15,888 bases of DNA from contig CAYMSW010000015.1 of NCBI GenBank assembly GCA_964393215.1, positions 1 through 15,888 on the forward strand, in the 5' to 3' direction. The notes below the pieces were generated by a model. That model had not been told where the DNA came from and ran no database searches. It worked only from the letters and a program-made list of their open reading frames with translations. Positions within the stretch are counted from its first letter, which is position 1. Every line of letters starts with the position of its first letter. The position numbers were made by a program, and so were the translations under genes. Source of the DNA: CAYFNK01 sp964393215. Lineage in GTDB: Archaea > Nanobdellota > Nanobdellia > SCGC-AAA011-G17 > PNOQ01. This document shows, one piece after another, positions 6,600 to 12,388 of the stretch.

Positions 6600-6988
6600 A
6601 AGTAATTCACAATTCAGGAAAGAGAAAAACTGCAATAGCCAAAGCTACAATGAAGACTGGAAAGGGCGTTGTTAGAGTAAATTCTGAGTTGTTGCAAAAT
6701 TATTCCCCAAGTACTGCTAGAATGAAGATTATGGAACCTATTTTGTTGGCCGGTGAATTGGCTAAGAAATTTGATATCTCTGTTAAGGTTTCTGGCGGTG
6801 GATGGAGCTCTCAAGCTGAAGCTGCAAGGTTGGCTATTGGTAGATGTTTGGTTGAAGCTAATAAATCACTAAAGGAAAAGTTTTTGAAGTATGACAGAAA
6901 CTTATTAATTGCAGATACTAGAAGAAAGGAGGTCTGTAAACCTAATGACTCTAAGGCTAGAGCCAAAAGGCAGAAATCGTATAGATAA
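6596..6988 (+). CDS. rps9: 30S ribosomal protein S9 (uS9)
   Basis: The 130-residue protein is archaeal S9. It shows the N-terminal SGKRKTAIAKATMKTGKG motif, the VSGGGWSSQAEAARLAIGR signature at about 64-82, and the basic end KARAKRQKSYR. In this family the tail reaches the P-site tRNA anticodon arm, and the terminal arginine is present here. Length is normal. Translation is probably coupled to rpl13 through the ATGA overlap. rpoN begins one base after its stop. Confidence 0.96.
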   Translation: MKVIHNSGKRKTAIAKATMKTGKGVVRVNSELLQNYSPSTARMKIMEPILLAGELAKKFDISVKVSGGGWSSQAEAARLAIGRCLVEANKSLKEKFLKYDRNLLIADTRRKEVCKPNDSKARAKRQKSYR

Positions 6989-6989
6989 A

Positions 6990-7187
6990 ATGATAATTCC
7001 AGTAAGATGTTTCAGTTGTGGAAAACCTGTTGCTCACTTGTGGGAAAAGTATAAGGAAAGAGTTGAGAAGGGTGAAGAACCAAAGAAAGTTATGGATGAT
7101 CTTGGTTTGAAAAGATACTGTTGCAGAGCATTGTTTTTGGGACACATTGATTTGTTAGAAAAAGTTGCCAAATATAAGAAATTCTAA
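6990..7187 (+). CDS. rpoN: RNA polymerase subunit N (Rpb10 homologue)
   Basis: The 65-residue protein is archaeal RpoN, a small zinc-bundle subunit of the polymerase assembly platform together with D, L and P. The start MIIPVRCFSCGKPVAHLW and the pair CC at 44-45 (KRYCCRALFLGHIDLL) give the CX2C...CC zinc site. I use the ATG at 6990 because the family begins exactly with MIIPVRC; the open frame upstream lies inside rps9. Its stop shares a base with the next start (TAATG). Confidence 0.97.
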   Translation: MIIPVRCFSCGKPVAHLWEKYKERVEKGEEPKKVMDDLGLKRYCCRALFLGHIDLLEKVAKYKKF

Positions 7188-7627
7188 TGAGAAGTGATGA
7201 ATGGCTTAACTCTAAGCTAGATGAGGTGTGGCAAGTTCTTATGCCTGACGTTGTTAGACTGAATAAAGTTAATGTTGTTTTTAGAGGTAGCTGGACGACT
7301 AAGTTTGGCCATATTAAAAAATTGAAGGATGGTTCTTCTCAGATTGCTGTTAATGGTTTGTTTCGGAATGAAGTTGTTCCAGAATACGTTATTCTTACTA
7401 CTATTGCTCATGAATTAATTCATTATATGCATGGTTTTCACAGTCCTCATCCAAAACAGTTTAGATATCCACATCAAGGCGGAATTGTTGATAAAGAACT
7501 GAAGGCTAGAGGTTTTAGTGTATTGTTGAAATTAGAGAAAGATTGGGTTAAAAATAATTGGGTTCAAGTTATTTCTTCGCTAAAGGAAAACGCATATGCT
7601 TCTTACACTCAAGGCAATAGTATATAA
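7187..7627 (+). CDS. SprT-like zinc metallopeptidase
   Basis: The 146-residue protein carries HELIH at residues 75-79 (within TTIAHELIHYMHG), the HExxH zinc site of the SprT-like/zincin group. H96 in the PHQGG segment is a possible third ligand. Its short length and a helix, strands and HExxH in this order fit a minimal SprT domain without the C-terminal zinc ribbon of Spartan. SprT relatives such as Spartan cut DNA-protein crosslinks, but the role of stand-alone archaeal forms is not known to me. It shares a base with the rpoN stop (TAATG), so it is the distal gene of the ribosome/polymerase operon. Its last 59 bases overlap the oppositely oriented RNase P gene. Confidence 0.8.
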   Translation: MRSDEWLNSKLDEVWQVLMPDVVRLNKVNVVFRGSWTTKFGHIKKLKDGSSQIAVNGLFRNEVVPEYVILTTIAHELIHYMHGFHSPHPKQFRYPHQGGIVDKELKARGFSVLLKLEKDWVKNNWVQVISSLKENAYASYTQGNSI

Positions 7628-7859
7628 CTTTCTTGTTTTTAGTTCTTATTCTTAGATTTTTTCCCGGTTTTAGGTAGGAGTAACAGTGTTTGCAGAATCT
7701 TCTTTTGTATCCTCTTGGAAATCTTAAGTTTATTTTCATAGCTAGTTGTCTTGCTGTTTTGACGTATTTGTTAGCTAGAGTTTTGTTTTTATTGAAAACT
7801 TTGTCTGCTTGTTCGAATAGTTCTTTTATTCTTTCTGTAGCTATTTGTTTTTTATCCAT
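7569..7859 (-). CDS. rnp4: RNase P protein component, Rpp21/Rpr2 type
   Basis: The 96-residue protein matches archaeal Rnp4 (Rpp21/Rpr2), which with Rpp29 helps the RNase P RNA recognise and cleave pre-tRNA 5' leaders. An N-terminal helical part (about 1-45) includes ANKYVKTARQLAMKINLRFP. The zinc ribbon has cysteines 56, 59, 82 and 85 (RFCKHC and YYCLEC). RYKRRFCKHC-like and CLECKKHMRF segments are typical. A TATA box 26 bases before the ATG predicts a leaderless message. Its 3' end, including the second CxxC pair, is antisense to the end of the SprT-like gene. Confidence 0.9.
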   Translation of the reverse strand: MDKKQIATERIKELFEQADKVFNKNKTLANKYVKTARQLAMKINLRFPRGYKRRFCKHCYSYLKPGKNLRIRTKNKKVIYYCLECKKHMRFPLAKK

Positions 7860-7878
7860 GATTTGTTTTAATATTTTA

Positions 7879-7890
7879 GAATTAAAAAGG
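7879..7890 (-). promoter_or_regulatory. TATA box of rnp4
   Basis: The minus strand reads CCTTTTTAATTC, centred about 26 bases before the ATG at 7859. There is no Shine-Dalgarno, so leaderless translation is predicted. Confidence 0.5.
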
Positions 7891-7906
7891 TTTTGAAATG
7901 CGCAAA

Positions 7907-8368
7907 CTATAAGTCTAGCCTTTCTGCAGAGAAATTTCCTCTACGTATATCCCTTTCTATTTTTGCCAGTAAATCTTCCCACTCGCCTTCTTCTTTTTGA
8001 TGTCTGAATTTTTTATTATCTATATTATCTTTGACACCTGGTAATCTTGCTTCTAGGGTATAGATTGAAAAAACCAAAGAATCGCAAGTCAACCCAATCC
8101 TTCCAAAAACTCCGGGGGCACTGTGTAAATATGAAATCCAAACCCATTCCCTTTCTGAATAAAGGGGGGTATTGTGCAAAGGATATGATGTGCTTCCAAT
8201 AGTGAGATTATCACTTGCAAAAAGACGTTTATTTATAGTTATTCCCCCACCAAAACCGGACTGGGTTATATCATAATTTGTGGAAAATTCACTTCCTAAA
8301 ATAGATCTTGCCGCATTTCGTATTCTTAAAATGTCTGGTTCGTATTCTACTTGCGATTTTTTTTTCAT
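7907..8368 (-). CDS. Hypothetical protein of unknown family (153 residues)
   Basis: I do not recognise this protein. It is soluble, with no signal peptide or membrane helix. A Gly-rich segment (SGFGGGITINKRLF, about 37-50) is followed by a region rich in strands and aromatics (EWVWISYLHSAPGVFGRIGL), and the end is a charged helix (KEEGEWEDLLAKIERDIRRG). Evidence that it is a gene: GAGG 6 bases before the ATG, a clear TATA box 42 bases before it, a 153-codon open frame, and balanced residue composition. It includes some CGN arginine codons, which are uncommon in the operon genes here. It lies downstream of the 5S rRNA gene with its own promoter. Confidence 0.65.
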   Translation of the reverse strand: MKKKSQVEYEPDILRIRNAARSILGSEFSTNYDITQSGFGGGITINKRLFASDNLTIGSTSYPLHNTPLYSEREWVWISYLHSAPGVFGRIGLTCDSLVFSIYTLEARLPGVKDNIDNKKFRHQKEEGEWEDLLAKIERDIRRGNFSAERLDL

Positions 8369-8374
8369 TTTTAT

Positions 8375-8415
8375 CCTCTATTGTATATTTTGGAATATAT
8401 ATTTTGTTTATAAAC
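8375..8415 (-). promoter_or_regulatory. Promoter and Shine-Dalgarno of the 153-residue protein gene
   Basis: GTTTATAAAC at 8406-8415 is a TATA box, preceded on the minus strand by purine-rich GAAAGG (BRE-like). It predicts a start near 8385 and a short leader containing GAGG (8378-8375) 6 bases before the ATG. Confidence 0.6.
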
Positions 8416-8424
8416 CTTTCTTTA

Positions 8425-8434
8425 GAAAATAAAA
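8425..8434 (-). terminator. T-rich terminator after 5S rRNA
   Basis: Immediately after the 5S 3' end the minus strand reads TTTTATTTTC. Archaeal polymerase terminates at such T runs without needing a hairpin. The promoter of the next minus-strand gene follows at once. Confidence 0.4.
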
Positions 8435-8548
8435 GGGACAACTTTTCAAGGTTCCCGCAAAAAATTGCAGTACAATTTGAAACGTGGGTTTGCTTAACTG
8501 CCGGGTTCGAGATGAGTCCGGGTGTTTCCAAACCGCTTTGGTCGTCCC
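8435..8548 (-). rRNA. rrf: 5S ribosomal RNA
   Basis: On the minus strand this 114-base stretch is a 5S rRNA. The 5' GGGACGAC pairs with 3' GTTGTCCC over eight pairs (one G-T), forming helix I. The core contains GGAAACACCCG, CTCATCTCGAACCCGG and CAGTTAAGC, the most conserved 5S segments, and later TACTGC and TGCGGGAACC (loops E and D arms). No 16S or 23S gene is near, so it is a separate unit with a TATA box 26 bases upstream. A T-rich run (minus-strand TTTTATTTTC, 8434-8425) right after it probably terminates transcription. Ends are good to a base or two. Confidence 0.96.
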
Positions 8549-8568
8549 AGAAATGAGATAAAATCTTG

Positions 8569-8579
8569 TTTTATAAAGG
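8569..8579 (-). promoter_or_regulatory. TATA box of the 5S rRNA gene
   Basis: The minus strand reads CCTTTATAAAA, centred 26 bases upstream of the 5S 5' end. It is one of the best TATA matches in the window, as expected for a strongly expressed RNA. Confidence 0.7.
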
Positions 8580-8597
8580 TTACTAAAATTTACCAAA

Positions 8598-8648
8598 AGC
8601 CTTTTATAGGGTTATTTTGAGTTAACTTCTTCCAAAGAGGTAGGAGTG
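8598..8648 (+). promoter_or_regulatory. Promoter and Shine-Dalgarno of the 104-residue protein gene
   Basis: CCTTTTATAG at about 8600-8609, preceded by A-rich sequence, is a TATA candidate predicting a start near 8630. AGGAG at 8642-8646 is 7 bases before the ATG at 8654. The promoter is back to back with the 5S promoter. Confidence 0.5.
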
Positions 8649-8653
8649 AAAAA

Positions 8654-8968
8654 ATGCATGAAGAAGATATTTGTTTATTGTCGTATTCAACGGGAATGAT
8701 TGTAAATCTGTATCCTGGAGTTTTGGATGATCATGATTCAGCAAAGGATTTGACAATTAAATTGGACATAGCAAGAAGATGGGATAAACCTGTTTATGTT
8801 TTGAGAGATAGAAGATTTGAATGTGATGATGGTTTTCTTGATGGCGTAAGGGTCATGGGTACTAAATGGTATCAAAATGGTGATGAAAGGGCTGCTAAAA
8901 ATAGATTAGTTAACCTAATGGAAGATCATCATGAACAAGGCTTGTTAGATAAAAAGAATTTGAACTAA
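8654..8968 (+). CDS. Hypothetical protein, possibly a small Rossmann-like fold
   Basis: I do not recognise this 104-residue acidic protein. A strand-like start (EDICLLSYSTG), a helix (SAKDLTIKLDIARRW) and a second strand (KPVYVLRD) are arranged as in nucleoside deoxyribosyltransferase or SLOG-like nucleotide-binding folds, where a helix precedes a GKPVY-type strand. This is a weak resemblance only, and no catalytic motif is certain. The C-terminal part is charged (LMEDHHEQGLLDKKN). A good AGGAG and TATA box support expression. Its stop codon overlaps the pth2 stop on the other strand by four bases. Confidence 0.65.
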   Translation: MHEEDICLLSYSTGMIVNLYPGVLDDHDSAKDLTIKLDIARRWDKPVYVLRDRRFECDDGFLDGVRVMGTKWYQNGDERAAKNRLVNLMEDHHEQGLLDKKNLN

Positions 8969-9309
8969 AGTAATTTGAGTTTTCCAGTTACTTTATCTAT
9001 TTTTTCTTCTTTTTCTGGTCCAATACCTAATGCAGTTATTGTTCCTGCTTTGATTTCTGTTCTTCCTGCGTCTTTAATTAGTGCAGTTGTTATTTTTTGT
9101 TTGTCTGCTTCTTTTTTTACCGCTAGAATTTCATCTTGACTGTTTACTTTTACTACAACTTTTTTCATTCCTTCTTTTCGCCAAGCTTTTACTTTTTCAG
9201 AATCGCTTTTTAGTGTTGCATCTGTTGATGCGTGTGCAGACTGTGCTGCAGATTTTCCTGCACTCAACTTCAAGTCTTTTCTTAATACTATTATTTGTTT
9301 GTAACTCAT
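8965..9309 (-). CDS. pth2: Peptidyl-tRNA hydrolase, archaeal Pth2 type
   Basis: The 114-residue protein is Pth2, which frees tRNA from peptidyl-tRNA dropped by ribosomes. The family start YKQIIVLRKDLKLSAGK leads into AAQSAHAS, the conserved active-site region. Later motifs are TALIKDAGRTEIKAGTITALGIGP, here at about residues 73-96, including the catalytic-region Asp and the Gly-Pro near the end. Length is normal. I use the ATG at 9309, because the family begins with M-x-Y-K and the extra upstream frame overlaps the previous gene. It overlaps the HPF-like gene by ATGA, so the two are probably translated together. Confidence 0.95.
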   Translation of the reverse strand: MSYKQIIVLRKDLKLSAGKSAAQSAHASTDATLKSDSEKVKAWRKEGMKKVVVKVNSQDEILAVKKEADKQKITTALIKDAGRTEIKAGTITALGIGPEKEEKIDKVTGKLKLL

Positions 9310-9614
9310 TTTCCTTTTGTTTTGAATTTGTCTTGAATTCTTTTTTCTACTTTTACTAATGTTTTGTGTAATGCTTTTTCTAACTCCCAATCAGAGTCTC
9401 TTACGTTTATTAAGTTAGATGGTTTTTGAACTCTTGCATGGAAAGAGTATATGCATCTATTTCCTTCTTTGTTGTGTTTTTTTGCGTGGAGTACTAGTTT
9501 TCCTGGTAGATCTCTACTAAATTTTTCGTAGTGTCTTTCTGCCAACAAGAACATTTTGGTCTTTTCCATTTCATCGAAATCGTGTAGGCCTAGAATTTGA
9601 ATGTTTTCTTCCAT
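9306..9614 (-). CDS. HPF/RaiA-like ribosome-associated protein (tentative)
   Basis: The 102-residue protein has the layout of the hibernation-promoting factor (S30EA) fold. A strand (NIQILGL) is followed by a long helix ending HYEKFSRDL, a strand (KLVLHAKKHN), a strand (CIYSFHARVQ), a short strand, and a final basic helix (LEKALHKTLVKVEKRIQDKF). HPF proteins bind the 30S decoding region in resting cells. The match is by fold pattern, not by strong motif, so a divergent archaeal version or another small RNA-binding protein is possible. The overlap with pth2 and a ribosome-centred neighbourhood support the reading. A TATA box 28 bases upstream predicts a leaderless message. Confidence 0.7.
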   Translation of the reverse strand: MEENIQILGLHDFDEMEKTKMFLLAERHYEKFSRDLPGKLVLHAKKHNKEGNRCIYSFHARVQKPSNLINVRDSDWELEKALHKTLVKVEKRIQDKFKTKGK

Positions 9615-9636
9615 TTTAAGTTATTAAGAAGTTTAA

Positions 9637-9648
9637 GTTATTTATAGC
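9637..9648 (-). promoter_or_regulatory. TATA box of the HPF-like/pth2 operon
   Basis: The minus strand reads GCTATAAATAAC, centred about 28 bases before the ATG at 9614. No Shine-Dalgarno is present in the short gap, so a leaderless start is predicted. Confidence 0.5.
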
Positions 9649-9658
9649 TTTTGATAGC

Positions 9659-10498
9659 TTATTTAATGTGTATTTCTATGACGTCTTCTTCTTTCAATTT
9701 GTGATTTAAACCAACTCTCATTGCAGGATGTTTGGCTGATGGCCCCCAAATCTTTGCGTAATCGAAGTTTCTTAAGAAGTCTTTGTGAACTTTTAGTGTT
9801 AGGTCTCTTACTGTGGATTTTTTTGGAAGTGCTACCGGGGGTTGGTCCTTTTCTTTTCCTGGAGATTTAGTATAAACATAGATTAGGTCTAGGTTTTTCC
9901 AAATTATTTCTTTTGTTTTTTCTGGGTTAATATCTGGATTAATTGTAATTGTTTTGTTTGCTATTTCTGCTTCTTTTAATTCTGAGTTTACTACTGTTGT
10001 ATCTTTGTCTGTGATTATTATTAAGTCTGAATCTCGTGTTATTCCCCAAAACGCAGGTCCATGTTCTTTTTCTAATGAATTTTTTGTTATTGCTGGAATT
10101 TCTATTACCTGTACTATTATCCCTTTGTAATTCATCGTTCCAACTTCTGGCTTTTTTGTTGTGAATTCGTAGTCAGCTATTTTTGGTTTTGCGTTTGTTA
10201 AATTTGATAGTAAAGTTGATTTTCCAGAATTTGTTACTCCAATAATTGTGACTTGTGCTGCCCCTTCTTTCTTTATTGAGAAACCTTTTGATCCTTTCTT
10301 TGATTTCTTTTCTTTTTCTAGAAGTTTTTTGTATTTTGCAATTCTTTGTTTGATGTCGTTTCTAAGTTTTTCTGCCCCTTTGTGTGATGGAGCTACTTTT
10401 AGCATCTTTTGTAGAATTGTTAGTTTTTCTTCTACTGTCTTAGCAAAAGGATACTCTGTTTCTAATTTTAGATATTCTGGTTTTGCGTTGATTGGCAT
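9659..10498 (-). CDS. DRG/Obg-like TGS-domain protein with reduced GTPase motifs
   Basis: The 279-residue protein aligns in outline with DRG GTPases (COG1163), which act with ribosomes. A Lys-rich helical hairpin (about 20-72) precedes the G domain. The P-loop is intact (GVTNSGKS, 87-94), and the switch I threonines follow in YEFTTKKPEVG. The G3 DxPG site reads EIPA (133-136), and no NKxD G4 motif is visible before the TGS domain at about 204-279 (LIYVYTKSPGK ... KIWGPSAKHPAMRVGL). The G domain is also short compared with normal DRGs (about 360 residues in total). I use the ATG at 10498, which fits the TATA spacing (27 bases, leaderless) and starts the recognisable helix. GTP binding is possible, but normal hydrolysis and specificity are doubtful. 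Confidence 0.85.
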   Translation of the reverse strand: MPINAKPEYLKLETEYPFAKTVEEKLTILQKMLKVAPSHKGAEKLRNDIKQRIAKYKKLLEKEKKSKKGSKGFSIKKEGAAQVTIIGVTNSGKSTLLSNLTNAKPKIADYEFTTKKPEVGTMNYKGIIVQVIEIPAITKNSLEKEHGPAFWGITRDSDLIIITDKDTTVVNSELKEAEIANKTITINPDINPEKTKEIIWKNLDLIYVYTKSPGKEKDQPPVALPKKSTVRDLTLKVHKDFLRNFDYAKIWGPSAKHPAMRVGLNHKLKEEDVIEIHIK

Positions 10499-10518
10499 AG
10501 TTAGAGTTTGTAATATTA

Positions 10519-10530
10519 GATTTATAAAGC
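10519..10530 (-). promoter_or_regulatory. TATA box of the DRG-like gene
   Basis: The minus strand reads GCTTTATAAATC, centred 27 bases before the ATG at 10498. A leaderless message is predicted. It lies only 5 bases from the TATA box of the divergent gene. Confidence 0.6.
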
Positions 10531-10534
10531 AATA

Positions 10535-10547
10535 GTTTTTTAAATAA
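10535..10547 (+). promoter_or_regulatory. TATA box of the small membrane protein gene
   Basis: GTTTTTTAAATAA is centred 26 bases before the ATG at 10567, again with no Shine-Dalgarno. The two TATA boxes in this 68-base divergent gap are adjacent, so binding at one may hinder the other. Confidence 0.55.
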
Positions 10548-10566
10548 TAAATTCTATTTTTGAAAT

Positions 10567-10749
10567 ATGGCAAAAAAGAGGAAGAGACAAAAGAGTTTCA
10601 CGAAGTCAGGAATGATTTTTGGTGGTTTGGTTTCTATACTATTTGGATATTTATTGTGGGCTAGAATTTTTGACATAGAGCATTTCTTTGCTATAGTTCT
10701 ATTTGCAGCTGGTTTTGTGAAGATTGTTTGGGGTCTTGCCGCTAAATGA
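10567..10749 (+). CDS. Small hypothetical membrane protein, two helices
   Basis: The family is unknown. The 60-residue protein has a strongly basic start (AKKRKRQKSFTK) and two hydrophobic segments at about 15-31 (GMIFGGLVSILFGYLLW) and 38-56 (IEHFFAIVLFAAGFVKIVW). By the positive-inside rule it is a hairpin with both ends in the cytoplasm. Its stop overlaps the next start (ATGA), linking it to a 54-residue zinc-ribbon protein. The TATA box at 26 bases and the overlap support it as a real gene. Confidence 0.7.
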   Translation: MAKKRKRQKSFTKSGMIFGGLVSILFGYLLWARIFDIEHFFAIVLFAAGFVKIVWGLAAK

Positions 10750-10910
10750 AAAAATTAGAGAAATGTCCTGACTGTGGTGGTAAATTGCATGTAGGACAGC
10801 ATAGGTTTGAAGACGGTTTGTATATGGTTTGTTCTTGTAAGAATTGTGGATTTAAAGAGGAAGAGCCTTTGGATAATGAAAAGAGAATAAGGCATGTTAA
10901 GGAGAAGTAA
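10746..10910 (+). CDS. Small zinc-ribbon protein (54 residues)
   Basis: A short gene of 54 codons starts inside the stop of the membrane protein gene (ATGA). The product has CPDCGG at residues 7-12 and CSCKNCGF at 29-36, which can form a four-cysteine zinc ribbon (C7, C10, C31, C34, with C29 extra). The C-terminal part is charged (EEEPLDNEKRIRHVKEK). Zinc ribbons of this size occur in translation, transcription and regulatory proteins, and the family is not identified. The coupling to a two-helix membrane protein suggests a shared job. The TATA box of proS starts three bases after its stop. Confidence 0.7.
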   Translation: MKKLEKCPDCGGKLHVGQHRFEDGLYMVCSCKNCGFKEEEPLDNEKRIRHVKEK

Positions 10911-10912
10911 AG

Positions 10913-10924
10913 CTTTTTATATAA
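10913..10924 (+). promoter_or_regulatory. TATA box of proS
   Basis: CTTTTTATATAA is centred about 26 bases before the ATG at 10944. There is no Shine-Dalgarno, so the message is predicted to be leaderless. Confidence 0.55.
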
Positions 10925-10943
10925 TTGGAATTGTATTTTGTTT

Positions 10944-12386
10944 ATGAAAAGTAAAGGAGATGAAGGCATTACTGTAAAAAAGGCAGATAACTTTTCTGAG
11001 TGGTATACTCAAATTGTTTTGAAGTCTGGGTTTGCAGATTATACTGATGTTTCTGGTTGTATTGTTTTCAGAGAAGATTGTTATGCTATTTGGGAAAACA
11101 TACAGAAAATAGTTGATAAGAAATTAAAGAATTTGGGCATCAGGAATGTTTATTTCCCATTATTGATTCCGGAAGGTTTTCTTAAGAAAGAGGCTGAACA
11201 TGTAGAAGGTTTTAGTCCAGAGGTTGCATGGGTAACTCATACTGGAAAGTCTAAGCTTAATGAGAGGTTGGCTATCAGACCTACTTCTGAAACAATTATG
11301 TATCCTTCTTATGCTAAATGGATAAGATCTTGGAAAGATTTACCTTTGAGATTGAATCAATGGAATAGTGTAGTTAGGTGGGAATTCAAGAATCCTGTTC
11401 CTCTTTTGAGAACTAGGGAATTTTTGTGGAATGAAGGTCATACTGTTTTTGCAGAAAGAAAGGAAGCTGAGAAAGAGATGAAGGATATCATTTCTCTCTG
11501 GGAGAATTTCTCTAAAGATTACTTGGCTTTACCATCTTTAGTTGGTCAGAAAACGGATAAGGAGAAATTTGCTGGTGCAGAATATACTTGGAGCACTGAA
11601 TTTATTTTGCCAAATGGAAAAGCTATACAAGGACCAGATTCTCATTTTGATGGTACTAAATTCTCTAAGGCATTTGGAATTAGTTTTTTAGACAAAGATG
11701 AGAAGAAACAATATCCTTTCCAAAACACTTGGGCAATTAGTTCTCGTATGATTGGTGTTATGTTAGCAATTCATGGAGATGATAATGGTTTGGTTCTGCC
11801 GCCTAAGATTGTTCCAAACAAAGTTGTAGTTGTTCCTATTGTATTCAAGAAAGATAAGGACAAGGTTTTGAAGTTTGCGAAGGATGTAAAGAAAAAGTTA
11901 GGTAAGTATGGCGTTATTTTTGATGATAGAGAAGGTTATAGTGCTGGATGGAAATTTAATGAATGGGAATTGAAGGGAATCCCTATTAGAATTGAAGTTG
12001 GACCAAAGGATGTTGCAAAAAGACAAGTTGTTCTTGTTAGAAGAGATACTGGAAAAAAAGACTTTGTAAAGATTGGTTCTCTAGCTAAGAAAGTTGGTGA
12101 ACTTTTAGAAGATATCCAGGGTAATTTGTATGAGAAGGCCGAGAAAGCTATGAATAGTAAAATTGTTAATGTGAATACTTTTGCAGAATTTAAGAAGGCT
12201 ATTAAAGATAAGAAGGTTGTAAGAACTTTCTGGTGCGGATCATCGAAGTGTGAAGATATGTTGAAAGATGGCACTAATGGAGCAAAGAGTTTGAATATTC
12301 CGTTCGATCAACCTAAGAAAAAGGGCAAATGTGTTCATTGTGGAAAAGAAGGAAAGCATTTAATATTTTTCGGTAAGAGTTACTAA
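10944..12386 (+). CDS. proS: Prolyl-tRNA synthetase, archaeal/eukaryotic type
   Basis: The 480-residue class II enzyme charges tRNA-Pro with proline. Motif 1 lies around VYFPLLIP (69-76), the TXE loop is RPTSETIMY (112-120), motif 2 spans RWEFK to RTREFLWNEGHTVF (145-169), and motif 3 contains GVMLAIHGDDNGLVLPP (271-287). The anticodon-binding domain starts near 292. The C-terminal zinc domain of the archaeal/eukaryotic form has four cysteines (TFWCGSSKC and CVHC), and the protein ends in the conserved Tyr. There is no bacterial editing insertion, and length is typical. A TTG two codons upstream is possible, but the ATG at 10944 fits the TATA spacing. The next gene begins two bases after the stop. 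Confidence 0.97.
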   Translation: MKSKGDEGITVKKADNFSEWYTQIVLKSGFADYTDVSGCIVFREDCYAIWENIQKIVDKKLKNLGIRNVYFPLLIPEGFLKKEAEHVEGFSPEVAWVTHTGKSKLNERLAIRPTSETIMYPSYAKWIRSWKDLPLRLNQWNSVVRWEFKNPVPLLRTREFLWNEGHTVFAERKEAEKEMKDIISLWENFSKDYLALPSLVGQKTDKEKFAGAEYTWSTEFILPNGKAIQGPDSHFDGTKFSKAFGISFLDKDEKKQYPFQNTWAISSRMIGVMLAIHGDDNGLVLPPKIVPNKVVVVPIVFKKDKDKVLKFAKDVKKKLGKYGVIFDDREGYSAGWKFNEWELKGIPIRIEVGPKDVAKRQVVLVRRDTGKKDFVKIGSLAKKVGELLEDIQGNLYEKAEKAMNSKIVNVNTFAEFKKAIKDKKVVRTFWCGSSKCEDMLKDGTNGAKSLNIPFDQPKKKGKCVHCGKEGKHLIFFGKSY

Positions 12387-12388
12387 TT

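Noticed and set aside
6909..6989. N-terminal extension of RpoN
   Set aside because: It lies inside rps9, and RpoN proteins begin exactly at MIIPVRC.
8289..8596. Three open frames (both strands) over 8289-8596
   Set aside because: They cross the 5S rRNA gene, which explains the sequence fully.
9081..9359. 92-codon plus-strand open frame, Leu/Phe-rich and membrane-like
   Set aside because: It is antisense to pth2; the hydrophobic look comes from reading the opposite strand of Lys/Glu-rich codons.
9310..9390. N-terminal extension of Pth2
   Set aside because: The added residues overlap the HPF-like gene in another frame, and the family starts at the ATG at 9309.
10499..10573. N-terminal extension of the DRG-like protein
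   Set aside because: It would run through the TATA box and into the divergent gene; the ATG at 10498 fits the promoter.
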